NCBI RefSeq assembly: GCF_000178855.1
Contig: NZ_ADVG01000003.1
Location: 496,001 to 560,000, forward strand
Length of the DNA: 64,000 bases
DNA from: Ktedonobacter racemifer DSM 44963
GTDB lineage: Bacteria; Chloroflexota; Ktedonobacteria; Ktedonobacterales; Ktedonobacteraceae
Reading direction: 5' to 3'
Notes under the pieces: model-generated
Seen by the model: only the letters and a program-made list of their open reading frames with translations
Databases searched by the model: none
Told to the model about the DNA's origin: nothing
Position numbers and translations under genes: made by a program
Part shown: positions 16,790 through 25,246 of the stretch, piece by piece
How the letters are laid out: each line of letters opens with the position of its first letter
Numbering within the stretch: the first letter of the stretch is position 1

Positions 16790-18490
16790 ATGAGCAGTCA
16801 CCACCACGACTCAGATCACTCGCACCACCACCACGACTTAGATCACTCGCACTGTTGTAGCCTTGGCGAAGATTATGAGCTCAATATTGAGGAGCAGCGC
16901 AAGCAAGGCTTGACACGCCGCCAGGCGCTAACAGCTCTTGGAGCTTCTGGATTGCTTATCGCGGGTGGCGCTATATCAGCGGGCCCGGCCTTTGCCGCTA
17001 CCACACAGACCTTTCAGAACTATCAGCCGCAGGGCAGCGACGATTTTGATGGCTTCTTCTATATTTCTGGCGACCACCATATTCATACGCGCTATAGTCC
17101 AGATGCGAAATACGCCGTGCAGCGCCAGGTGGCCGAGGCGAACTATCACGGCCTTGGCTGGATGGTGATTACCGATCATGGTGGCGCGGCCCATAACAAG
17201 CTCAGCGTCGATCTGACCTATCCCGACGTCGTGCGGGCTCGCGAAGCCTTCCCGAATATGCTGGTCTTCACCGGCCTGGAGATGAATATCCCCGGTGGCG
17301 AGCATGGCACGGTGATGGTTGAGCCAACCACTCAGGAGCGGGACCAGATCAAGCAGTTTGAGCTTATGTATGATGGCGCGATTGTCCTCAATAGCGAAGA
17401 GACGGCCCTGGCAGGTCTGCGCTACCTGGATGGCCTCTCGCCCAAGCCGCTATTCTTCGCCAACCATCCCGCGCGTCGCGGCCTCGACTCGCCCCATGAG
17501 ATCCGCAACTGGAAGTCAGCGGCCCCCGACGTAGCTTATGGCTTCGAGGGCGCGCCCGGTCACCAGGCGGCGGGCCTGATCCGCGACAAGGACGGCAAGT
17601 TCATTGCCTACCGTGGTTTTTATGGGAATACGGCGGAGGCAGGTGCATTCCCTGGCTATCCCCCGGAGAGCTACTTCACCTATGGCGGTTTTGACTGGAT
17701 GACGGCGAAGCTGGGTGGCCTGTGGGATTCCCTGCTGGGAGATGGCCTGCGCTGGTGGATTACTGCCAATAGCGACTCGCATAAATACTATAATGACCTG
17801 CAGGATGTCGATAACACCAATTATAATACCGTCGGCTACGTTTCCGAGGCTGACCGCTACTTCCAGCGTCCCACCTATGGCGACTTCCGCCCCGGCGAGT
17901 ATAGCCGCACCTATGCAATCGTCAAAGAGCAGAGCTACGGCGCGATCATGGGCGCTCTGCGTGGTGGAAAGAGCTTCGTCGTGCAGGGTGACTTGATTGA
18001 CCGCCTTAAATTTACTGCCGCAGCAGGGCGCAGCCACCAGGGGGTTGAAGTCAGCCTGGGTGATACGTTGAACGCAAAGAAGGGCGATGATGTCACCGTG
18101 ACGATTAAGGTGCGTGTGCCTTCTGCCCCCAACTGGAACAAAGCGCGTCCGAACGTGGACCATGTCGACCTGATCGCTGGCGACATTAATTACCTGAGTA
18201 AACAGGCGGGGCTGGATAATCAGAACAACCCTAGTACCCATGTCGTGCGCACGTTTGGCAAACATGATTGGCACGAGAAGTGGGAGCAGGGTGGACTGGT
18301 GCTGACGATGGAGCATGTCTTCCGTCGCGTCGATCATGATTTCTATATTCGCCTACGTGGAACCAATACCGATGACCGTCGCCCAACCCCCAAAATGGAC
18401 CCCGATATGCGTGGCCAAACCGGTGCAGGCGAATCCCCCTGGGATGATCTGTGGTTCTACTGCAATCCCATTTTTGTACAGGTAAAGTAG
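16790..18490 (+). CDS. Tat-exported PHP-domain protein with His/Asp-rich N terminus
   Basis: Product of 566 aa. Residues 4-22 alternate His and Asp (HHHDSDHSHHHHDLDHSH) before CC. A Tat signal follows (LTRRQALTALGASG, hydrophobic stretch, AFA-AT cleavage at about 68). The mature part begins with PHP metal motifs GDHHIHTRYS and VITDHGG, then GLEMN and ANHPAR, and a C-terminal beta-rich domain. PHP proteins are metal-dependent phosphoesterases; the substrate here is unknown. The His/Asp stretch ahead of a Tat signal could bind metal before export. AGGAGAAGG precedes ATG 16790. The surrounding genes are mostly metal transporters. Confidence 0.85.
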   Translation: MSSHHHDSDHSHHHHDLDHSHCCSLGEDYELNIEEQRKQGLTRRQALTALGASGLLIAGGAISAGPAFAATTQTFQNYQPQGSDDFDGFFYISGDHHIHTRYSPDAKYAVQRQVAEANYHGLGWMVITDHGGAAHNKLSVDLTYPDVVRAREAFPNMLVFTGLEMNIPGGEHGTVMVEPTTQERDQIKQFELMYDGAIVLNSEETALAGLRYLDGLSPKPLFFANHPARRGLDSPHEIRNWKSAAPDVAYGFEGAPGHQAAGLIRDKDGKFIAYRGFYGNTAEAGAFPGYPPESYFTYGGFDWMTAKLGGLWDSLLGDGLRWWITANSDSHKYYNDLQDVDNTNYNTVGYVSEADRYFQRPTYGDFRPGEYSRTYAIVKEQSYGAIMGALRGGKSFVVQGDLIDRLKFTAAAGRSHQGVEVSLGDTLNAKKGDDVTVTIKVRVPSAPNWNKARPNVDHVDLIAGDINYLSKQAGLDNQNNPSTHVVRTFGKHDWHEKWEQGGLVLTMEHVFRRVDHDFYIRLRGTNTDDRRPTPKMDPDMRGQTGAGESPWDDLWFYCNPIFVQVK

Positions 18491-18503
18491 AGTTTAGAGT
18501 AAT

Positions 18504-18553
18504 GATGAAAATAGAGCGGATGTGCCGGCCGGCACATCCGCTCTATTTTCATC
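18504..18553. repeat. 50-bp perfect palindrome without spacer
   Basis: 18504-18528 and 18529-18553 are exact reverse complements with no loop, centred on CCGGCCGG. It begins 13 nt after the PHP gene stop. As RNA it would be a roughly 23-bp hairpin capped by a few unpaired bases. No T-tract on either side. The remaining sequence to 18909 shows no gene. Confidence 0.8.
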
Positions 18554-18909
18554 TTCCCAAGACGCATGATGCCCTGGCAAGCACCAGCACGGATGAAACA
18601 GAGTGAGATGCTTGACGAGTAGACACCAGGGGTAGACTCTCATCAGAGAACGCTTCCCTCCCTAAGGTTGCAAACTTGATCAAAAAGCTGTTCCAGGGCC
18701 TGTACTGTACCAGCACTTATCGTTCCTTTGGGGATACCATGCAGCGTTTCCCTTCGTAGCTCGTTTGGTTTTTGTATTCTACAAGAAAAACTCTTCTTTT
18801 TCACCTCTTTTTTTAGAATTGGAAAGCCCTGCGTTTTTCATGGCTCCTTCCTGCTCTGCTGTTCATAGGCCCGCGAACTGAGATATTCGAGCGCAAAATG
18901 TTGGTGCTC

Positions 18910-19697
18910 TTAGCCAAAGACGATAAAGTAAATAAGTATTGAGAGAACTATCCTGTAGAGAGCAAAAGGGATCAACTTTACTTTCTGAATGAGTTTCAGG
19001 AAAAAGTGAATGACGACCAGTGAGCACAAGAAGGCGCTTGCAAACCCAACGAGAAAGAAAGGGATGGCTTCCGGCGTGATATCCTTAAAGAACAGAGAGG
19101 TAATCCACGGGCCGTCGGGAGCCTTGACACCACCGGTCAGTCCGGCAAGCACCGTTCCACCCACAGTCGCCCCCAGGAACGACAAACACGCCAGGCCGAG
19201 AATCATCATGATACTCTTTCCCGAGGTACTCCCATTGGAGCGGAGCGCGACAAGCGTTGCCAGACCAAGGGAGAGCAGTTCGAGGGTGAGGGCAATAGTC
19301 AGTAGGATGCCCTGTTTTGCGCCCGCAAGGAAGCTGATACCCATGAGCAGGCCATCGATGAGGATATCCATCCACACCAATAATAGCAATCAGGCCAAGA
19401 GACCGACTGGTAGGGTTGGTACTGTGCTTTTCCACACGTTCCGTCACCGTTCGAATCAGGAGCATGAGCACGATACCGATCGCAAAACCCACAACGGTTG
19501 CGACAGGATCATGCTTATTGACCAGTTCAGGGAGCAGTTCAACAGCCGCTGCTGCGAAGACCATGCCTGCGGCAAAATGTTGGATGCTACTTCCTACGCG
19601 GACCAGGCATCCGAAAGAGCGCGATGCAGCCACCAAGAATCATGGCGGCAACAGGGAAGGCCGTAAATTTCAAGATATCGACTAATACGCTATCCAT
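18910..19697 (-). pseudogene. ZIP-family metal transporter, twice frameshifted, with a UppP-like tail
   Basis: ATG 19697 follows AAAGGA. Frame 1 reads FTAFPVAAMILGGCIALFRMPGP to a stop near 19596. Frame 2 continues SSIQHFAAGMVFAAAAVELLPEL (ZIP helix with the metal-site Glu) to about 19370. A 4-bp tandem duplication, (ATCC)2 on the plus strand at 19366-19373, then forces a third frame reading DILIDGLLMGISFLAGAKQG. After LAGLTGG the sequence stops resembling ZIP; AIPFFLVGFASAF, FFLKLIQKVKLIPFALYRI and the final helix look like the C terminus of undecaprenyl-diphosphatase UppP. So this is a broken gene whose 3' end was replaced by recombination. Confidence 0.65.
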
Positions 19698-19750
19698 GCA
19701 TATCCTTTCTGAAGCCAAACAGATGCAAGAGGTCTAGAACGGTTCATCGA

Positions 19751-19792
19751 GCCATAAAGCACTCCTCTTATTTATCCGGAGCGCTTTATGGC
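19751..19792. repeat. 15-bp inverted repeat upstream of the ZIP gene
   Basis: Arms 19751-19765 and 19778-19792 pair with one G-T mismatch around 12 nt. They lie between the shared leader element and the ZIP start, so an attenuator-like role is conceivable. Confidence 0.5.
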
Positions 19793-19820
19793 CTGCGAGA
19801 GAGCGATGCTCAAGACAAAG

Positions 19821-19916
19821 GCTCGTTCCATAAAGGATACAGCGTATGGCTCGGTTTGGCGAGGGTAAAAGCGGCATAAACACGCAATTTCTCGCGATTT
19901 TTCATGTTCTTTTAAT
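19821..19916 (-). promoter_or_regulatory. Leader element shared with the intact CDF gene, copy 2
   Basis: Minus-strand partner of 12766-12861, about 74 percent identical without gaps by my count. It points to the ZIP gene. Very AT-rich sequence lies just upstream on the same strand (to about 19990), as expected for a promoter region. Confidence 0.6.
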
Positions 19917-20145
19917 TTTCATACATCATAAAGTTAATTTTTATATGCTTTAAATATATATTTTTACACTTTCTATAGACATGCAATCCTCTAATCAGGT
20001 ACAATGATGACTGTGGGAAGTGCCGTTTTTCTTTTCCAGCAGCCTGCGTTGCTGGAGCGCTGGATAGCACGCCTTTTCATCTTTTGTATGAATTACCCTC
20101 TACGTGACACCTGCTTGCGATATGAATATATGACGAGGAACTGCT

Positions 20146-21225
20146 GTGCCAACACACGACGATCACTATCACCATCGGCAAGACATGCAGCGTGAGAAAA
20201 TGCTGGTGGCTCTCTCCTCTGTTGGGGCCGCTATTGGCCTCACGACGCTCAAACTCATCGTTGGATTATTGACCGGAAGCCTGGGCATTCTGGCGGAGGC
20301 CGCCCATTCTGGCTTTGATCTGATTGCTGCCCTCATGACTTTTTTTGCCGTCCGCCTTGCATCGCGCCCTGCTGATCAGACCCATCATTATGGGCATGAA
20401 AAGATTGAAAATCTCTCCGCGTTCCTGGAGGCGTTACTGCTGTTGTTGACAGCAGCCTGGGTGATCTATGAGGCAGTGCGGCGTCTGCTGTATCATGAAG
20501 GGCATGTCGAGATCAGTATCTGGGCATTTGTAGTCATGGGCATCTCCATTGTCGTCGATGTGACGCGTTCGCGCGTGCTCTTGCGCGTCGCGCGCAAGGT
20601 GGGCAGTCAGGCACTCGAAGCAGATGCATTACACTTTAGTACTGATATCTGGAGTTCGGCGGTGGTGATTGTGGGCCTTTTGATCGTCCTTTTGACGAAT
20701 CTCTTGCATTTGCCATCCTGGCTCACCCAGGCTGATGCGGTTGCAGCGCTTGCCGTCTCCGGCATTGTCATCTGGGTCAGCATTCGACTCGCACGTGACA
20801 CGCTTGATGTGCTCCTGGATAAAGCGCCACATGTCTTGCTTGCTCCCATGACGCAACGCCTCCGCGAGCGAATCGACGATGCCACGTCCATGCATCTCAC
20901 GGTGGGGAGAAAGGAGAATATGGTGGAGCAGACTCTCTGTTCATCCGCATTGTTCTCCTCTGACACCGAAAGGCTTCAACGCTCTCGCACCTGGCTCGAC
21001 GCTCATTCCAGCAGCCTTGGGAAGACGCGAGAGTGCGTAACGTGTTGCCAAGCTTCATGTAAAACTCTCAATCTCGAGGTTGAGGCTTTTTGCGATACGC
21101 TCCTCGTTCTCTCACAGAAATCCAAGCATACTGAGCCTGCTCTGATCCATTTCTGCCTATACACACTCTCCTGGCTCTCTTTCTACCCTCTATTCTTGCA
21201 TCTGTGTTGTATCGTAGAGGCGTGA
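20146..21225 (+). CDS. CDF metal exporter with damaged C-terminal domain
   Basis: GTG 20146 with GAGGAA 5 nt upstream. The N terminus is His-rich (HDDHYHHRQD). The six-helix core is complete with HSGFD (helix 2) and HFSTD (helix 5) metal ligands up to about residue 235. Family proteins then have a cytoplasmic domain; here ERIDDATS joins abruptly to MHLTVGRKENMVEQT (part of that domain after an internal deletion), and the remaining 100 residues show no homology, suggesting a further frameshift. Some CDF proteins work without this domain, so partial function is possible. Near-duplicate of the truncated gene at 12054. Confidence 0.75.
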   Translation: MPTHDDHYHHRQDMQREKMLVALSSVGAAIGLTTLKLIVGLLTGSLGILAEAAHSGFDLIAALMTFFAVRLASRPADQTHHYGHEKIENLSAFLEALLLLLTAAWVIYEAVRRLLYHEGHVEISIWAFVVMGISIVVDVTRSRVLLRVARKVGSQALEADALHFSTDIWSSAVVIVGLLIVLLTNLLHLPSWLTQADAVAALAVSGIVIWVSIRLARDTLDVLLDKAPHVLLAPMTQRLRERIDDATSMHLTVGRKENMVEQTLCSSALFSSDTERLQRSRTWLDAHSSSLGKTRECVTCCQASCKTLNLEVEAFCDTLLVLSQKSKHTEPALIHFCLYTLSWLSFYPLFLHLCCIVEA

Positions 21226-21415
21226 TCCAGAACAAGCCTGGCCAGCTTGGATCGAAGATGCATGCATGCGACCGGATGCGAGATCTGCCGAAGCCTGGAG
21301 AGTATTCTCACTTGTCCAGGCTCCCTGCTCGCGAGAGCAGGAGAGAGAGAAGCAGCAGAAGGAGAAGATTTCTCAATAGATGAATGGTACAGTGAAAACA
21401 ACGGAGGGTAGACCA

Positions 21416-22729
21416 ATGACGCACACAACAGCAGTATATGCAACACTCGATGACTGGATTGCACACGAGGCGATCCCATTCTCGCTCGATTCTCGCCTGA
21501 ACTTCAATGCCGCCGTTGATACGGTGATCGACTCACTTTGTGATTCGGTAGCATTGCTTGGCTTTGGAGAAGCACTCCATGGAGGAGAAGAGCTGCTTGT
21601 TCTTCGCAACCAACTCTTCCAACGTCTTGTCGAAGCCCATGGCTACAGTGCCATTGCCATTGAGAGCAGTTTTCCTCGGGGACCCATCATCAACGAATAC
21701 GTGCTTGGCCGAGGTCCGGTATCCTATGAGGCATTGCAGGATACTGGATTTAGCCACGGTTTCGGAAAATTCGAAGCCAATCGAGAGCTTGTCGAGTGGA
21801 TGAGGCACTACAATGCTGATCCAGCACACCAGACGAAACTCCAGTTCTATGGTTTCGATAGCCCGACCGATATGGCCGCAGATAGTCCTCGCCAGACACT
21901 CCACGTTGCGCTTGATTACCTCAGCTTAGTTGATAGTGGAAGTTCCCAGGAGTATCGAAATCGCATCGACCCGCTGCTAGGACAGGACTCTGCCTGGGAA
22001 GATCCGGCTGCCGCGCTCGACCCGACGCAAGCGATAGGTCGATCACCGGAGGCAACTGCACTGCGGATCGAGACAGAGGAGCTGATTTCAGAGCTGCGCG
22101 TGCGTCGTCCCGAACTGGTCGCAAGGAGCGATGAGCGCCGCTATCGAGAAGCCGTCCATTATGCTGTGGTGGCTCGGCAGCTCTTACACTATCATGCAGT
22201 GTTAGCGCAAACGTCCGAGAAACGCCAGGAGAGACTGCTCAACATACGTGACGCCATGATGGCAGAGAATCTAGCGTACATCGTCTCCCGTGAACAGGGG
22301 CGAGGCAACGTCCTGGTTTTTGCCCACAATAACCATCTCAAGCGTGAAAAGGTGCAATGGCAATGGGGGAATGAGACGGTGAGTTGGTGGCCCGTTGGAT
22401 CTCATCTTCATGAACTGTTCGGTCGCCGCTATGCCGTCATCGGCTCAGCCATAGGCTCCTCGCCAGCCAACGGGGTCGGCCAGCCAGAAGCCGGGACGCT
22501 TGAGGCGCGGTTTACATCCGCTCCCGGACCGGTGCGGTTTATTCCCACCCATCAAGGGCAAGGGCTTCCTGTAGAGGAAATTGCGGCCCTTCCGATTCGC
22601 TCTGGCAGTAAGAAGAACAGGAGTTATATGGAACTACTAGGCGCCCAAAGCTTCGCCGATTTCGATTGGTTCGCTGTCCTGGATACGACGGCATACGCCC
22701 CGGGGGGGTGGCCATATCTCGAAGGCTAG
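21416..22729 (+). CDS. Erythromycin esterase-like hydrolase
   Basis: Product of 437 aa from ATG 21416 (GGAGGG at 21403-21408, 7-nt spacing; an ATG at 21380 lacks this). The family core is visible: LLGFGEALHGGEELL, where the His and Glu belong to the EreA/EreB active site, AIESSFPRG, VLFAHNNHLKRE with a second His pair, and a final DWFAVLDT. Erythromycin esterases open macrolide lactones, but many chromosomal members have no known resistance role. Followed by a 450-nt gap without a gene. Confidence 0.85.
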   Translation: MTHTTAVYATLDDWIAHEAIPFSLDSRLNFNAAVDTVIDSLCDSVALLGFGEALHGGEELLVLRNQLFQRLVEAHGYSAIAIESSFPRGPIINEYVLGRGPVSYEALQDTGFSHGFGKFEANRELVEWMRHYNADPAHQTKLQFYGFDSPTDMAADSPRQTLHVALDYLSLVDSGSSQEYRNRIDPLLGQDSAWEDPAAALDPTQAIGRSPEATALRIETEELISELRVRRPELVARSDERRYREAVHYAVVARQLLHYHAVLAQTSEKRQERLLNIRDAMMAENLAYIVSREQGRGNVLVFAHNNHLKREKVQWQWGNETVSWWPVGSHLHELFGRRYAVIGSAIGSSPANGVGQPEAGTLEARFTSAPGPVRFIPTHQGQGLPVEEIAALPIRSGSKKNRSYMELLGAQSFADFDWFAVLDTTAYAPGGWPYLEG

Positions 22730-23207
22730 AGCGCATGTTCTGAGCACTAACGTTCTCGCCTTTGTGATGCGCGGACGCTGAGTTATCAGGCAAACAAAGA
22801 AGCGGAGAGCCTCCGTTTTGGAGTGGTCGCTACCTAAGGGAAGCTCAGAATGCGTGTGAAAACCACTCAAAGTGAGAGATTTTTCACGTATCCTGGGCCT
22901 CCCTCTACGTGGGCCGCTCTCTGGCTTTTTGAGGTCATCAGAACCCACAGAATTATGTAGATTCCTCCATTTCATGGGTCTTCCGCTCCTTTGGTGAATG
23001 ATGAGCTTATTGAACAAAAACTATGTGCTCTTTGAGCAGAGAACAGAAACCTTGCTCTTGTCCTAGTGAAGAGCTTTCACCATATTCGCGGAAGATCCAA
23101 TTTACCTGAGAAATGACAATTATCCCAGCGACGAGAGAAGCAATGATTTGCCCGCGTACACGCATGTCCTTTGACTCGATAAACCGTAAATCCCAGCATT
23201 CAGTTCT
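22730..23207. other. No gene recognised
   Basis: Between the esterase stop and the TnpB element end I see only short chance frames on both strands and weak 7-bp dyads (for example near 22823 and 22862). Confidence 0.4.
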
Positions 23208-23330
23208 GTGACACTCCGCATCGGCTAAAGCCGAGCAGCTTCTGACACTGTGCCGTAGTCGGGTTCGTGAGACAGGTGGCGTAGCCACTACTCAAAGTGA
23301 ACCCGTAGTTGGGACGCAATATCTGGGAAA
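23208..23330 (-). ncRNA. Probable omega-RNA scaffold at the element right end
   Basis: On the minus strand the 3' end of tnpB is followed by GAACCCGACTACGGCACAGT, then the TCGGCTTTAGCCGA hairpin and GCGGAGTGTCAC before the flank. In IS605-superfamily elements the guide RNA overlaps the tnpB 3' end and extends past the right end, where the flanking sequence becomes the guide. The guide would start at about 23207. Assigned by position and hairpin only. Confidence 0.5.
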
Positions 23331-24820
23331 GACGCGCCCATCCGGCGCCTTCTCCCCTGGGCGGTGCCATGCCCGTTGGCATGATCTCCACGCCTGGCCG
23401 CAGGGATGGATGGTCCCATCTGGCGTTTGGCATCCTGGGAGATCCCAACACCTGAGTCTTTCGACTCCCTCTTCGCACGTTGCGAACGAGCATGAGGCTT
23501 TTCCTTCAACGGTTCTTGCGTCCGCTCGATCAAGCGCTGTCCGACACGGATACTGGCATTGCGGTCGGCATGATCGCGCATCTGGCATTGTGGGCACAGA
23601 CAGAGTGCGGCACCGGAGGTGTAGCCTTCCACAGGGTGTCCCTGGTTATAGCGAATGACAGCAGCGTGACAGCGATGGCATTCTCTGCTCGTATTGCGCG
23701 GATTCACACGGCAGGTGATGATGCCGCCTGCATGCCAGGCTTTGTACGTTGCATAGCGGAACATGCGCCCCTTCATCCAGTAGGCGCGTTTGCTATTGCT
23801 CCGGCGCGAATACGTGCCCTTCTCCGGTTGCAGGTTGCCCAGATGTTCAAAAACCAGGATGCTCGCCTTGTGCTCGCTGGCGAACTGGACAATGCGAGCG
23901 CTCACCAGATGCGCGATCTGCTCGTCCACGTGCCTGATCTTCGCCCAGAGGTCGGCATTGTCCTGTTCGTTCTCGGCGATGAGACCAGTCTGTGATCGGT
24001 TGCGTGCAATGCGTCCAAGCAGTTGTTTCCTACAGCCCGATACCGCTGTGCCATTTCCGATGAAGGACGTAGCCAGGATGGTGCCGTCAACTGTCTGGAC
24101 ACTGCACACAGCGAGATGCTTGTCGAGATTGAGATCCACCGCACAGAGACGTGTCTGGGCGATGGTGAGTTGCTCTCCGCTCTTTGCGGGAGTCTCGAAG
24201 GTCTTCTCAATGGGAGTATGCAGCCACCAGCGATCCCCCTTGCGAACAAGCTGTGGACTGCCCATCGCGTACCCATCGGGGAGCTCGCGACCGAGGATGT
24301 GGACTTTGAGCCAGGACCAGCACGAGCCGGTCCAGACCTTGAGCACGATACCATGCCTATGACGCTCATGCCAAAGGCTTGCGTAGAAGGGAACCGACTT
24401 GTTCCATGATCGGGGTGGGACTGGTGGCCGCTCCCGAAACGGCCTCTTCTTGCGCTTTTTCGTGTGTTTGGCTTCGTGTTTCTGCTTCCGTGCTCGCCAT
24501 GTTTTGAGGGAGGAGAAAAATGCGCGGGCCGAACCAAGGGCCGCATTGATGGCGGCGCGTCTGAACATCGCCGGGATATCTGGCGCGAGATCGGTGAGCG
24601 GCATGATCGGATGGGGGCTAGACTCCGTTGCATGCGTAAGTTTCTCCAGGGCCGTGAGGGCCTGCTTGTTTTTGAGGGAAAGGAGACCCTCGTGCGCCTG
24701 AATACAGTCGAAATAAAAGGCCACGACGCGATTGAAGAGGGCCTGATTTGCCGCGAAGTAGGCAGCATACTGCGGCGGATAGTGCAACGCCTGCCTGATG
24801 GTTTTCGTGGCTTTTGCCAT
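23288..24820 (-). CDS. tnpB: TnpB RNA-guided nuclease (IS605 OrfB)
   Basis: Product of 510 aa. RuvC-I Asp is in AVDLNLDKHLAV (about 230), RuvC-II Glu in LVFEHLGNLQPEKG (about 320) and RuvC-III Asp in DHADRNASIR. A zinc finger of two Cys-x2-Cys pairs (CHRC, CPQC) lies between the last two, widely spaced by a Tyr/Gly-rich insert. All catalytic residues are present, so it is probably active. The last 60 residues are basic and encoded over the presumed omega-RNA. ATG 24820 has AGGAGG 8 nt upstream. The family cuts DNA next to a TAM using the element's RNA. Confidence 0.9.
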   Translation of the reverse strand: MAKATKTIRQALHYPPQYAAYFAANQALFNRVVAFYFDCIQAHEGLLSLKNKQALTALEKLTHATESSPHPIMPLTDLAPDIPAMFRRAAINAALGSARAFFSSLKTWRARKQKHEAKHTKKRKKRPFRERPPVPPRSWNKSVPFYASLWHERHRHGIVLKVWTGSCWSWLKVHILGRELPDGYAMGSPQLVRKGDRWWLHTPIEKTFETPAKSGEQLTIAQTRLCAVDLNLDKHLAVCSVQTVDGTILATSFIGNGTAVSGCRKQLLGRIARNRSQTGLIAENEQDNADLWAKIRHVDEQIAHLVSARIVQFASEHKASILVFEHLGNLQPEKGTYSRRSNSKRAYWMKGRMFRYATYKAWHAGGIITCRVNPRNTSRECHRCHAAVIRYNQGHPVEGYTSGAALCLCPQCQMRDHADRNASIRVGQRLIERTQEPLKEKPHARSQRAKRESKDSGVGISQDAKRQMGPSIPAARRGDHANGHGTAQGRRRRMGASFPDIASQLRVHFE

Positions 24821-25246
24821 TTTCAGGACCTCCTCTCACAAAATAGATGGTATCTCTCGTAGAGAATACTCTGCTGATGTGAAATTGTCAAACATGTGTT
24901 CTATGAGTACTAGGTTTGATAAGGGCTCAAGCCCAATAACACGCCTCACCACGGTCTAAAGAACCGTGGCTTGCGGCGGGCTAAAGCCCTATCCTGTCAT
25001 TCTGTACCACTCATGAAATTGACTCATATGTTGTCCGAAAAGGGCTTAGGCAGATAGTTATTTCATATGATGAGGTCGTCTCAGCAAACGAGCGATTTTG
25101 AAACTGCCGAGCCGCCCTCTTCATTATCCAATTTTTCCTGCTGAATTTTGGGATCTACACCCTGCTCATCCCGTCCCGACGCCAGTGGCAAGCAACGCTG
25201 CGGGCGCTCTGGGCGGAACTCCAGGCTCGCAGGCGTCCTGCTCCGC

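Larger units (their letters stand above)
23208..25000 (-). mobile_element. IS605-superfamily, IS1341-type element (tnpB only)
   Basis: Contains tnpB (23288-24820) and no tnpA. The right end (left in coordinates) has the hairpin TCGGCTAAAGCCGA at 23221-23234 and appears to end near GTGTCAC at 23208-23214. The left end has three small hairpins: 24923-24934 (GGGCTCAAGCCC), 24949-24969 (CCACGGT...ACCGTGG) and 24978-24989 (GGGCTAAAGCCC). Such imperfect subterminal hairpins are what IS200/IS605 TnpA recognises, so mobilisation would need TnpA from elsewhere. Boundaries are approximate. Confidence 0.7.

Noticed and set aside
17516..18337. 273-codon frame antisense to the PHP protein gene
   Set aside because: Same reasoning: plus-strand frame is a clear Tat-exported PHP protein.
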